From assembly GCA_016744755.1 (NCBI GenBank), contig JADGDT010000016.1, forward strand, positions 1 through 40,713: DNA of 40,713 nucleotides. Direction: 5' to 3'. Origin of the DNA: Ichthyobacteriaceae bacterium (lineage in GTDB: Bacteria > Bacteroidota > Bacteroidia > Flavobacteriales > JADGDT01). The notes beneath the pieces are model-generated. The model was not told the origin of the DNA. It searched no databases and saw nothing but the letters and a program-made list of their open reading frames with translations. The translations under genes and the position numbers were made by a program. This document shows, in pieces, positions 25,449 to 33,594 of this stretch; positions within the stretch are counted from its first letter, which is position 1; every line of letters begins with the position of its first letter.

Positions 25449-26420
25449 TTAGTGATCTAAAGGTCTCTTTTTAATCATACCCCCCTTAGTATCCTTGATA
25501 CTATTCATAATCACAAAAGCATTAGTGTCAATCTTATCAATTTCAGTTTTCAATTGAGTTATCTCTAATCTTGTTACAACAGTAAAAATAATATTTACAC
25601 TTTTGAGGTCATCATAAGTTTTACCATATCCGCCTTTCCCCGAATAAACGGTTACACCACGTTGCAATTTATCGGTTATCATCAATCTTATCTCATTACT
25701 AAGCTCCGAAATAATTGTAATACCCATATATTCTTCTATCCCTTCAATTACAAAATCTATAGTTTTAGAGGCCGACATGTAAGTTAGAATAGCATACAGA
25801 GCAATCTCTACAGATAAAATATATGCCCCAAAAGAGAAAATTACAATGTTAAATATCAAAATAATATCGCCAATAGTAAGCCCTGTTTTTTTACTAAAAT
25901 AAATAGCCAAAACTTCCGTTCCATCTAATACTGCTCCTCCTCTGATGGCTAATCCGATTCCTGCTCCAAGAAAAAACCCGCCAAAAAATGAGATTAACAA
26001 CTTGTCGGTAGTAACTATTGGATAAGGAATAAAATGTACAACCAAAGCAAGACCCAGAATTGCAACAATACTTTTTATTGCAAATTCCTTTCCCACTTGA
26101 GAATATCCCAATATCACGAAAGGCAAGTTGATTAATACAATCAAAAGAGCTAAAGATATTCCTGTGACTTCCGATGTAAGTAGTGATATACCTGTAACAC
26201 CACCATCAATAAATGAACTTGGCAACAAAAAACCTTTTAAGCCAAAACCAGCAGAAATAATTCCTATAATAATAAAAATGATATCGCTAAATAAATGAGA
26301 AACTTCCACCTCAACCACACTAGCTTCATTAAGTATTTTATCTTCGCTATAGTCACTGTGCTTTTTCTTTACTCTTTTATAAACTATATCTATTATTAGT
26401 TTTTTTATTGGTTTTATCAT
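25449..26420 (-). CDS. YitT-family membrane protein (DUF2179)
   Basis: 323 residues. Five to six transmembrane helices lie between about 45 and 220 (IIFIIIGIISAGFGLKGFLLPS, DGGVTGISLL, FFGGFFLGAGIGLAIRGGAVLDG). A cytoplasmic DUF2179 domain covers about 240-315 (GVTVYSGKGGYGKTYDDLKSVNIIFTVV) and is ferredoxin-like. The first 40 residues are charged. The physiological role of the family is not established. Its position between ssb and gldE breaks the ssb-gldE adjacency that I recall as common in Bacteroidota. Confidence 0.92.
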   Translation of the reverse strand: MIKPIKKLIIDIVYKRVKKKHSDYSEDKILNEASVVEVEVSHLFSDIIFIIIGIISAGFGLKGFLLPSSFIDGGVTGISLLTSEVTGISLALLIVLINLPFVILGYSQVGKEFAIKSIVAILGLALVVHFIPYPIVTTDKLLISFFGGFFLGAGIGLAIRGGAVLDGTEVLAIYFSKKTGLTIGDIILIFNIVIFSFGAYILSVEIALYAILTYMSASKTIDFVIEGIEEYMGITIISELSNEIRLMITDKLQRGVTVYSGKGGYGKTYDDLKSVNIIFTVVTRLEITQLKTEIDKIDTNAFVIMNSIKDTKGGMIKKRPLDH

Positions 26421-26470
26421 TGATTAGTTCAAATTTATTGTGATTTGTTTGTTATCAACAAGACCCAAAT

Positions 26471-26857
26471 TTAGAAAGGCAAATCATCTTTGCTTATTTC
26501 CCAATCGTTTGATTCTTGGTTGTTTTTAGAACTTAGGAATTCAATTTTTTTTGCAACTATTTCCGTAGAGTATTTCTTTGTCCCATTATCATCCCACGAT
26601 CTAGTATGCAATTTTCCCTCTACATAAATTGCATCTCCTTTATTTAGATACTTACTGCAAATTTCTGCAAGCCTATTTTTAGCAACAATTTTATGCCACT
26701 CGGTATCCTCTACCTTATCGCCAGTTTCTTTATTTTTGTAATATTTTGATGTTGCCAACGAAAAATTAGCAATAGAATTGCCATCTTCAAACTGATGTGT
26801 TTTTACATCACTACCAAGTCTACCTATCAACATTACTTTGTTTAATGAAGCGCTCAT
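26471..26857 (-). CDS. ssb: Single-stranded DNA-binding protein
   Basis: 128 residues. One OB-fold domain (about 5-107) starts SLNKVMLIGRLGSDV and includes WHKIVAKNRLAEIC and GDAIYVEGKLHTRSW. The acidic tip DDLPF at the end is the conserved partner-binding peptide that recruits replication and repair proteins. It is transcribed away from hup across a 327-base gap. In many Bacteroidota mutY lies between hup and ssb; no mutY is found here. Confidence 0.96.
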   Translation of the reverse strand: MSASLNKVMLIGRLGSDVKTHQFEDGNSIANFSLATSKYYKNKETGDKVEDTEWHKIVAKNRLAEICSKYLNKGDAIYVEGKLHTRSWDDNGTKKYSTEIVAKKIEFLSSKNNQESNDWEISKDDLPF

Positions 26858-27184
26858 AATTGTTTTTTTGGGTTATTTATAATTCATTATTTTATAAAAG
26901 TAAATATAATATTAACATAAAATCTTTTTGTAAAAATAAAATCAATTTTTTTTCATCAAAAATAAATCAATAATCGATTTTGCAGAACAAACAAACATCA
27001 ATGCATACATATTGAAAATCAGTAATTTAACAGTCCGATTCCTACATATATTATAAACTATTTAGACTTAATCATTAATATGAACCAAATTTTGTAAATT
27101 AGCCTTTTGTATTTATCAGAAAATCATATATTTGCACGCCGAAAAAGGTAAAAATTCAAAAGTGTAAACAAATATATTATTAAG
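26858..27184. other. 327-base divergent intergenic region between ssb and hup
   Basis: AT-rich, no open frame of note and no mutY remnant that I can see. It carries the hup promoter listed separately and presumably one for ssb. Confidence 0.6.
27105..27134 (+). promoter_or_regulatory. hup promoter, Bacteroidota type
   Basis: TTTTG (27105-27109), a 17-base spacer and TATATTTG (27127-27134), an exact match to TAnnTTTG, about 50 bases before the hup start codon. Confidence 0.65.
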
Positions 27185-27478
27185 ATGACAAAGGCTGATA
27201 TTGTTACAAGTATTTCTGAGAACTTAGACATGGATAGAACTGATGTTCAAAACATTGTTGAATCTTTCATGGTTGAAGTTAAAGATGCATTAGAGGAAGG
27301 TGAAAACGTTTACCTAAGAGGATTCGGAAGCTTTATCATTAAGAAAAGAGCAGAGAAAACTGGTAGAAACATTTCTAAGAATACTACCATTAAGATTCCT
27401 GCACACAACATACCTGCATTTAAACCTTCGAAAGTATTTGTAGAAGGAGTTAAATCTAAGGTTAAAGTAGAAGCTTAA
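27185..27478 (+). CDS. hup: HU-family DNA-binding protein
   Basis: 97 residues, the full HU/IHF length. The N-terminal helices (MTKADIVTSISENLDM) are followed by the conserved VYLRGFGSFIIKKRAEKTGRN strand and the DNA-binding beta arm ending IPAHNIPAFKPSKVF. It bends and compacts DNA as a dimer. It heads a plus-strand run with the 29-residue basic protein and rng, the usual Bacteroidota neighbours. Confidence 0.95.
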   Translation: MTKADIVTSISENLDMDRTDVQNIVESFMVEVKDALEEGENVYLRGFGSFIIKKRAEKTGRNISKNTTIKIPAHNIPAFKPSKVFVEGVKSKVKVEA

Positions 27479-27571
27479 TTCAAAAAATAAAACTACTTTT
27501 GCCGTCCTTAACCGTCGTTGAGGGCGGTAGAATTAGAAAACTGATTTTATTAACTATTAAAAAATACTATT

Positions 27572-27661
27572 ATGCCAAGCGGTAAGAAGAGAAAAAGACA
27601 TAAGGTAGCAACTCACAAGCGTAAGAAACGTATGAGAAAAAACAGACACAAGAAGAAGTAA
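27572..27661 (+). CDS. 29-residue highly basic protein, AURKAIP1/COX24 (mS38-like) type
   Basis: The product MPSGKKRKRHKVATHKRKKR continues to a KKK end, 29 residues with about 60% Lys/Arg. It matches the short conserved Bacteroidota protein of the AURKAIP1/COX24 family, related to mitochondrial small-subunit protein mS38, so a ribosome-associated role is likely. It lies 93 bases after hup and is probably transcribed with it. Codon use is normal and a hairpin follows about 32 bases later. Confidence 0.85.
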   Translation: MPSGKKRKRHKVATHKRKKRMRKNRHKKK

Positions 27662-27693
27662 TTCTTTTTTAACTGTTTTTGAAACATTCAAGC

Positions 27694-27720
27694 GCACCCA
27701 ATAGGGTGCTTTGTTTGTTT
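27694..27720 (+). terminator. Terminator after the small basic protein
   Basis: Stem gcaccc/gggtgc (27694-27699 with 27704-27709) with loop aata, followed by a T-rich tract with some G. Confidence 0.6.
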
Positions 27721-27894
27721 AGTCTAATTGCTACAAATTAAATTAGGCTAAAAAGAGAAATATCTGGTTTATATTTAAACTCCTAAGATTTAGAAGAAAA
27801 ATATGCTAGGTATAAAGTTCTTTAATTTATTGAAGACCTGAGGATTTTAATAATTTTCTTGTTGTAATACAGGAAATTAAAAAAAAGTTGAAGA

Positions 27895-29439
27895 ATGGAT
27901 AATGAGTTAATTATTCGTTCCGGCTCCTCGCGTGTTGATATTGCCCTGATGCAAGAAGGTAAACTTACCGAATTGCATTCAGAGGAACACAATATTAACT
28001 TCGCAGTTGGCGATCTTTACCTAGGTAGGATAAAGAAGCTAGTGCCGGGTCTCAACGCAGCATTTGTTGACGTTGGGTACGAAAAAGATGCATTTTTGCA
28101 TTATCATGATTTAGGACCATCGGTTCGTTCATTATTGAAATTCGTCAAAAACACACAATCAGGTAAGCAACGGTCATCACTATTAAGTGATTTCCAATAC
28201 GAGGAGGAAATTCATAAGGATGGTAAAATTGATAAAGTTTTACAACCCGGACAGAATATCCTAGTACAAATAGCAAAAGAACCAATATCTACTAAAGGTC
28301 CACGAATTAGTTCAGAAATATCGTTGGCAGGTAGGTATATTGTCTTAGTTCCTTTCTCAGACAGAATCTCAGTTTCTCAAAAAATAAGAAACAGAGAAGA
28401 AAAAGAAAGACTACGAAGACTTATCCAAAGTATCAAGCCTAATGGCTTTGGAGTTATTATCCGAACTGTAGCACAAGGTAAAAAAGTTGCAGAGTTAGAC
28501 GAAGACATCACTACTCTACTTAATAAGTGGAATAAATGCTTCAAATCTGTGAAGACCGAAAAGCCACCAGCGAGGGTGTTAGGTGAATTGGATCGAGCAA
28601 CAGCGGTATTGAGAGATATCTTTAACGATTCATTTAAAAGTATTATTACCGATGATGAAGGCCTTTATTTGGAGGTAAGGCAATATCTGAATACTATTGC
28701 CCCAGATAAAGAAGAAATAGTAAAACTTTATCAGAACAAAGTACCGATCTTTGAAAAATATGGAATAGAGCGACAAAAGAAAGTTCTTTTTGGACGTTCG
28801 GTTTCTATGAGTAAGGGTGCGTATTTAATTATAGAGCACACCGAGGCATTGCATGTAGTAGATGTGAATAGCGGTAACAGAGCTAATTCAAAAGAGTCAC
28901 AAGAAAACAATGCTTTAGAGGTAAACCTTATTTCAGCTTCAGAAATTGCCAGACAGTTACGCTTGCGTGATATGGGAGGAATTATAGTTGTAGATTTTAT
29001 TGACTTACACCGACCAGAAAATCGCCGTAAATTGTTTGAGCACCTAAAAGAAGCAATGGGAACTGACAGAGCAAAACATAAGATTTTGCCACCGAGTAAA
29101 TTTGGTTTAATCCAGATTACACGTCAGCGTGTGAGACCAGAAATGAACATAAAAACTAGAGAACCTAATCCTAACGGTGAAGGTGATGTAGAAGCTCCTA
29201 TTCTTATTATCGATGAGATAAAAGTAAAGATCGATAAGATTATTGCCAAAGGCGAACAAAAAGACATTACGTTGAATGTTCACCCATTTATAGCGGCATA
29301 TTTAACAAAAGGATTCCCATCTATTCGTTTTAAGTGGTTCTTAGAAACGAAGAAATGGATAAAAGTCCTACCTCGAGATGCTTATCAATACCTCAACTAT
29401 CAAATATTTGATGGCGAAGGTGATAGAGTAAAAATTTGA
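27895..29439 (+). CDS. rng: Ribonuclease G/E
   Basis: 514 residues, the short RNase G form without the RNase E scaffold tail. An S1 RNA-binding domain (about 37-130, VGDLYLGRIKKLVPGLNAAFVDVG) is followed by a 5'-sensor/RNase H-like region and the catalytic DNase I-like domain. The metal-binding aspartates are Asp323 in VVDVNSG and Asp367 in VVDFIDLH. It makes endonucleolytic cuts in AU-rich single-stranded RNA, acting in rRNA maturation and mRNA decay. It follows hup and the small basic protein, and ends with a strong terminator. Confidence 0.95.
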   Translation: MDNELIIRSGSSRVDIALMQEGKLTELHSEEHNINFAVGDLYLGRIKKLVPGLNAAFVDVGYEKDAFLHYHDLGPSVRSLLKFVKNTQSGKQRSSLLSDFQYEEEIHKDGKIDKVLQPGQNILVQIAKEPISTKGPRISSEISLAGRYIVLVPFSDRISVSQKIRNREEKERLRRLIQSIKPNGFGVIIRTVAQGKKVAELDEDITTLLNKWNKCFKSVKTEKPPARVLGELDRATAVLRDIFNDSFKSIITDDEGLYLEVRQYLNTIAPDKEEIVKLYQNKVPIFEKYGIERQKKVLFGRSVSMSKGAYLIIEHTEALHVVDVNSGNRANSKESQENNALEVNLISASEIARQLRLRDMGGIIVVDFIDLHRPENRRKLFEHLKEAMGTDRAKHKILPPSKFGLIQITRQRVRPEMNIKTREPNPNGEGDVEAPILIIDEIKVKIDKIIAKGEQKDITLNVHPFIAAYLTKGFPSIRFKWFLETKKWIKVLPRDAYQYLNYQIFDGEGDRVKI

Positions 29440-29454
29440 TGAATAAATCAATTA

Positions 29455-29488
29455 AACCAAGTACATTATTTGTACTTGGTTTTTTTTG
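29455..29488 (+). terminator. Strong intrinsic terminator of rng
   Basis: Perfect 11-bp arms aaccaagtaca (29455-29465) and its complement (29471-29481) with a 5-nt loop, then a run of T's, beginning 16 bases after the stop codon. Confidence 0.9.
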
Positions 29489-29618
29489 TCGCTTTCACAG
29501 GCTATACACTTTATTCCTCAGCAAAATAGTTTTTCATTAAACTATTATTTCTGTTTCTGTAAATACTAAGGTTTATTTTGTAATAATTTTAATACCTCCA
29601 TCTGTTAACTCTAAAAAA

Positions 29619-29893
29619 CTAAACAGTAAAGAGCGTAGTTGTTACTAGAGGATCTGAAACAGGAGATACAATAGTAATATTCCATTCTGGTTCACTACCA
29701 CGACCAGCCCATTCACTAATGTTTTTGGTTACAATGTTGCTATTGTTTGCTATTTCTACATACTTAATATCATTTTTATTAAATCCTATAGTCATTTCAA
29801 CGATATTATCAAAATAACTATCAATAGACTTTTTACAACTTGTTAGGTTAGTGCTAAAGAAATAACAGCTAAACTTAATATTATCTTTTCCAT
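29619..29893 (-). pseudogene. Frameshifted small lipoprotein
   Basis: From the ATG at 29893 the frame reads MEKIILSLAVISLALT and then hits TAA. Shifting by one base near 29846 gives LTSCKKSIDSYFDN and continues open for about 70 more codons to a TAG at 29619. Together the two frames make one clean lipoprotein of about 91 residues with lipobox LTSC, so a single-base deletion inside the signal peptide is the simplest explanation. The second frame has no ATG, GTG or TTG between its preceding stop and the lipobox. A sequencing error would look the same. The product has no recognised domain. Confidence 0.65.
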
Positions 29894-30062
29894 ATTGTTT
29901 TGGTTGTTAATTAGTGATGCAATTTTAGTTAAAATGTATAGGTTTGGTTTTTAGCTACATACAAATATAGCAATATGTCAAACAAACTCACAAATACCTA
30001 GCACTCAATACTTAACTCTAAATAAAACAACCACATCTAGACTATCTACCTAAAAAAATACT

Positions 30063-30097
30063 AAAAAAAAAGGCAAACCATTTGGTTTGCCTTTTTT
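30063..30097 (-). terminator. Terminator of the yceD-rpmF operon
   Basis: Inverted repeat aggcaaacca/tggtttgcct (30071-30080 with 30083-30092), flanked by A's on one side and T's on the other, so it works on the minus strand just after rpmF. Confidence 0.85.
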
Positions 30098-30112
30098 GTC
30101 ATTAAAAAAAAA

Positions 30113-30307
30113 TTAAGCTACTGCTTCTTCTTTTTCCATTACAATTTGTCCGCGGTACATTAATTTACCCTCGAGCCAGTATGCGCGGTGGTATAAGTGT
30201 GCCTCACCTGTTGTTGGATCGACAGCGATCTGAGGTGTTGTTGCTTTGTAATGTGTTCTTCTCTTATCTCTTCTTGTTTTCGAGATTTTTCTTTTAGGAT
30301 GTGCCAT
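30113..30307 (-). CDS. rpmF: 50S ribosomal protein L32
   Basis: 64 residues, starting [20 protein letters not shown] and containing the conserved [13 protein letters not shown]. It has no cysteine, so it is the zinc-free form; the position that is often Cys in bacterial L32 (before PTTGE) is Asp. It lies nine bases after the yceD/DUF177 gene, the pairing found across most bacteria, and is followed by a strong terminator. Confidence 0.97.
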   Translation of the reverse strand: MAHPKRKISKTRRDKRRTHYKATTPQIAVDPTTGEAHLYHRAYWLEGKLMYRGQIVMEKEEAVA

Positions 30308-30316
30308 CGCCCTATT

Positions 30317-30850
30317 TTATTTATTTGTTAATAAATCTTTTAGTTTATCCCATCTAGGATCAACTTTTTCTTCTTCTTCAAAATCACCTTGCGGTCTCAA
30401 CTCTTCCAGCTTATTGTATACTTCAGAGTTTAAAGTACCATCCTCAATTCCTGGATGTTCCTTTTTTATAGGCTGAGACAATATTATCATTTCATAGATA
30501 TATTGTGCCACATTTAGCTCATATTCATCATGTGGTAGGATTAGAATTTCAGGATTATCATCATTAAACTCTTCTCCTTCGTTAACTAAAAGCCTTAAAT
30601 CTCCATCCAAGTTTAAATCAAATTCTTCGTTTGTAACATCGCAATTTACGTTTACTATTCCTTCGAAACTGAAATTCAAATCAAAATGATTCGACCTCTT
30701 ATTGAAATCTAATACTACTTTTATATCAGCACTATTAAATTCTTCATATTCAAAAAACTCAAAGAACTCGTCCTTAATTTGGTAATCAAACCTATGTGAA
30801 CCAATACTTAAACCCACAAACGGTATGATGTAATCTTTCAATTCCTTCAT
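30317..30850 (-). CDS. YceD/DUF177-family protein
   Basis: 177 residues, acidic. It shows the family layout: LNFSFEGIVNVNCDVTNEEF in the middle and a C-terminal DPRWDKLKDLL. Members are linked with 23S rRNA and L32 accumulation. The usual Cys pair of DUF177 is reduced here (one visible Cys, in NVNCDV). Its coupling to rpmF supports the assignment. Confidence 0.9.
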   Translation of the reverse strand: MKELKDYIIPFVGLSIGSHRFDYQIKDEFFEFFEYEEFNSADIKVVLDFNKRSNHFDLNFSFEGIVNVNCDVTNEEFDLNLDGDLRLLVNEGEEFNDDNPEILILPHDEYELNVAQYIYEMIILSQPIKKEHPGIEDGTLNSEVYNKLEELRPQGDFEEEEKVDPRWDKLKDLLTNK

Positions 30851-30933
30851 TATCGGTCATCTGTTTGAGCGTGCAAAAATAAAAATATTTTTATTAATAC
30901 ACAGTTATTTATGTAAATATTTCACACTTAATT

Positions 30934-30967
30934 AGAGTCTTCTGTTTTTATGTAAACAGAAAACTCT
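30934..30967 (-). terminator. Hairpin after pdxA
   Basis: 14-base arms (30934-30947 with 30954-30967) with one mismatch and a 6-nt loop, 16 bases after the pdxA stop. It lacks a T-run, so termination is uncertain. Confidence 0.5.
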
Positions 30968-30983
30968 GTATGTGCTAGTATAA

Positions 30984-32045
30984 CTACCTATCAGAATTAT
31001 GATACCTAGTTTCTTGCTTTTTAAGCTTATTTTCTGTCAACCCCAAATATTCATTTCTAGTATTAAATATCTGTATTGCTTTAAATACCGATTCTTCGAA
31101 AGATTTAGCATCAGCTATACCTTTTCCTGCAATTTCATATGCTGTACCGTGATCTGGAGAAGTACGTATTCTGCCTAGTCCAGCTGTATAGTTAATACCT
31201 GTATTAAACGATAGGCTTTTGAATGGAATTAAAGCTTGATCGTGATACATACCAACAATTGCATCGAAGTTCTTGTAGTTATCTGTTCCAAAGAAACCAT
31301 CTGCTGCATACGGTCCAAAAACGGCAATTCCTTTATCGAACATATCTTTTATTGCAGGTTTAATAATTTCCTCCTCTTCCATACCTATTACACCCTTATC
31401 GCCATTGTGAGGATTTAAGCCTAGAACTGCGATACGAGGTTTTGGAATTCCAAAATCTTGGATCAATGTTGTATTTACTAGATTAACTTTAGACGTTATT
31501 AATTCTTTAGTTATAGCCTCTGGTATTTTAGAAATAGGAATGTGTCCTGTTACTACACCAACTCTTAAATCATCAGAAACCATTAACATCAAACTGTCTC
31601 CTTGTAGTTTTTCTGCCAAAAACTCTGTATGACCTGGAAACTTAAATTCATCAGACTGAATATTATTCTTATTTATTGGTGCAGTTACCAATACATCTAT
31701 CTCTTCATTTTTAAGAGAATCTGTAGCTGCAACAAGTGAATCTAAAGCATATTTACCTGCTATCTCTGTTGATTTACCATATTCAATATTTACACCTTCA
31801 TCCCAAATATTTACTAGGTTAAACTTTCCATCTACAGCTTCAGAAGGATGAGTAATAGTATTTATAGGAGTGTTTATTTTTAGAATTTTTTTCTGAAAAG
31901 AAATCACTTTTGTAGAAGCAAACAAAATAGGTGTACAGAAATCGTACATTCCAATTTTTTCGAAAGTTTTCAAGATAACTTCAACACCTACACCGTTTAA
32001 ATCTCCTACTGAGATTCCAACTCTTATTTTTTTAGTTCTAATCAT
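30984..32045 (-). CDS. pdxA: 4-hydroxythreonine-4-phosphate dehydrogenase PdxA
   Basis: 353 residues. It carries the PdxA signatures: RVGISVGDLNGVG at the N-terminus, VTAPINKNNIQ, the metal-ligand segments FPGHTEFLAE and LNPHNGDKG, and MYHDQALIPFK with TSPDHGTAYEIAGKG. It oxidises 4-phosphohydroxy-L-threonine in the DXP-independent branch of pyridoxal phosphate synthesis. Its start overlaps the end of the leucyl aminopeptidase gene by eight bases, so the two are translationally coupled. The last 20 residues are charged and variable. Confidence 0.95.
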   Translation of the reverse strand: MIRTKKIRVGISVGDLNGVGVEVILKTFEKIGMYDFCTPILFASTKVISFQKKILKINTPINTITHPSEAVDGKFNLVNIWDEGVNIEYGKSTEIAGKYALDSLVAATDSLKNEEIDVLVTAPINKNNIQSDEFKFPGHTEFLAEKLQGDSLMLMVSDDLRVGVVTGHIPISKIPEAITKELITSKVNLVNTTLIQDFGIPKPRIAVLGLNPHNGDKGVIGMEEEEIIKPAIKDMFDKGIAVFGPYAADGFFGTDNYKNFDAIVGMYHDQALIPFKSLSFNTGINYTAGLGRIRTSPDHGTAYEIAGKGIADAKSFEESVFKAIQIFNTRNEYLGLTENKLKKQETRYHNSDR

Positions 32046-33471
32046 TAGAAAGGTTCTTCATATAGTTGTACAACAAACGAACACCAACTCCTGTACCTCC
32101 TTTTGGACGGTAAGAATCTTTAGCGTCAAGGAAAGCAGGGCCAGCTATGTCTAGGTGTAACCAAGGATAATCGGTAAAATGCTCTAAGAATTTACCAGCA
32201 GTAACAGATCCAGCATATTTACCTCCAATGTTTTTAAGGTCAGCAATATCAGATTTAATCATTTCGGAATATTCCTCCCAGAAAGGTAAACTTGCTAAAC
32301 GCTCATAAACGTTGTTTCCTGACTCTATCATTCTTTTGTATTTTCCTTCTTTAGCATTTCCCATAGATGCAATTGCCAGAGGGCCAACAGCAACTAAAGC
32401 AGCTCCTGTAAGTGTAGCTAAATCAACTACAAACTCTGGATCATATTTTTTAGCATAAGAAAGTGCATCTGCCAAAATCATTCTTCCTTCAGCATCGGTA
32501 TTCAAAACCTCAACAGTAGTTCCATCATACATTTCTACAACATCGCCAGGAGCATAAGCGTGATTTCCAGGTCTATTATCAGTAGCAGGAATTAAACCAA
32601 TAACGTGAACTGGTAGTTTGTTTTTTGCAATTGCGTAAAAAGCACCAATAACAGCTGCTGCTCCACCCATGTCAGATTTCATTACATCCATAGATCCTGC
32701 CGTTGGTTTCAAACTCAACCCTCCAGTATCGTAAACAATACCCTTACCTACAAAAACTATAGGTTTAGAATTTACAGCATCTTCCGATTTGTATTCCAAA
32801 ATACTAAAAGTAGGAGGAGTAAAACTTCCTTTGTTTACTGCTAATAAACCTCCCATTTTAAGAGATTCAATTTTATTCTTGTTAAGAACATCAACCTTAA
32901 AACTAGCGTCCTTACTAAGTGTTTTTATTTGTTCGGCAATTTCAGTAGCATCAAGGAAAGATACAGGCTCATTAACTAAAGTTTTAGCAATGTTTGTTGC
33001 TTCTGCTACATTTGCCACCTCGTTAAGTTCTTCCTGAGAAACGCCAACTACCTCAACTGTTTCAAGAGTATTTTTCTTTTTATCAGCATCTTTAAAATAT
33101 TTCAAAAACTGATAGTTACTTAGGTAAATAGCTTCTGCTGCAACCTTTGCAAACTCTTTATTGAAACTTAGACTTATCAACTGAACACTACTTTGTTTTT
33201 TCTTATTCAAACATTCAGTAGCTTGGCTAGCTAATCTTCTTACTGCCTCTAAAGTTTTGTATTCCTCATCACCTTTCTTAGGTACACAAATTATTTTTAC
33301 TTGCTGAAAAGTACTCAACTGAACAAATTGCTCTTTTGCATCCAGCTTATCTTTTATGAAGTTTTTCTCTTCAACAGATAAAAACTCACACTTGTTAACT
33401 TCTTCGAAAGACTCAGCTAACACTATGGTGTTAAACTGCGCTTGAGGCTTATTATTTTCTATTAATTTCAT
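32038..33471 (-). CDS. pepA: Cytosol (leucyl) aminopeptidase, family M17
   Basis: 477 residues from the ATG at 33471. An in-frame ATG at 33513 would add 14 residues (MYYCSTLKIKKSIV) with no conservation value, so I prefer the later start. The C-terminal catalytic domain has Lys243 (VGKGIVYDTGG), Asp248, Asp267 (KSDMGGAA), Asp326 and Glu328 (NTDAEGR, Arg330), the two-zinc site and bicarbonate-binding Arg. It releases N-terminal residues from intracellular peptides as a hexamer. It is divergent from the gene at 33595. It would fit peptide use by the SusCD-peptidase locus, but it is also a housekeeping gene. Confidence 0.95.
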   Translation of the reverse strand: MKLIENNKPQAQFNTIVLAESFEEVNKCEFLSVEEKNFIKDKLDAKEQFVQLSTFQQVKIICVPKKGDEEYKTLEAVRRLASQATECLNKKKQSSVQLISLSFNKEFAKVAAEAIYLSNYQFLKYFKDADKKKNTLETVEVVGVSQEELNEVANVAEATNIAKTLVNEPVSFLDATEIAEQIKTLSKDASFKVDVLNKNKIESLKMGGLLAVNKGSFTPPTFSILEYKSEDAVNSKPIVFVGKGIVYDTGGLSLKPTAGSMDVMKSDMGGAAAVIGAFYAIAKNKLPVHVIGLIPATDNRPGNHAYAPGDVVEMYDGTTVEVLNTDAEGRMILADALSYAKKYDPEFVVDLATLTGAALVAVGPLAIASMGNAKEGKYKRMIESGNNVYERLASLPFWEEYSEMIKSDIADLKNIGGKYAGSVTAGKFLEHFTDYPWLHLDIAGPAFLDAKDSYRPKGGTGVGVRLLYNYMKNLSND

Positions 33472-33542
33472 GACTATACTTTTTTTGATTTTCAATGTAC
33501 TACAATAATACACTAAGTAATATATTTTTGTACTTTTGAAAG

Positions 33543-33550
33543 CAAAGGTA
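33543..33550 (-). promoter_or_regulatory. Candidate -7 element of the aminopeptidase-pdxA operon
   Basis: On the minus strand TACCTTTG matches TAnnTTTG exactly, about 70 bases before the start codon. I see no convincing -33 element. Confidence 0.35.
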
Positions 33551-33594
33551 TTAAAAACAATTTATTAAAAAGGCCTTAAATTCACCGCCGTCGT

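Noticed and set aside
27662-27894. Hidden gene before rng
   Set aside because: 233 bases hold only a terminator-like hairpin and AT-rich leader; no convincing frame is present.
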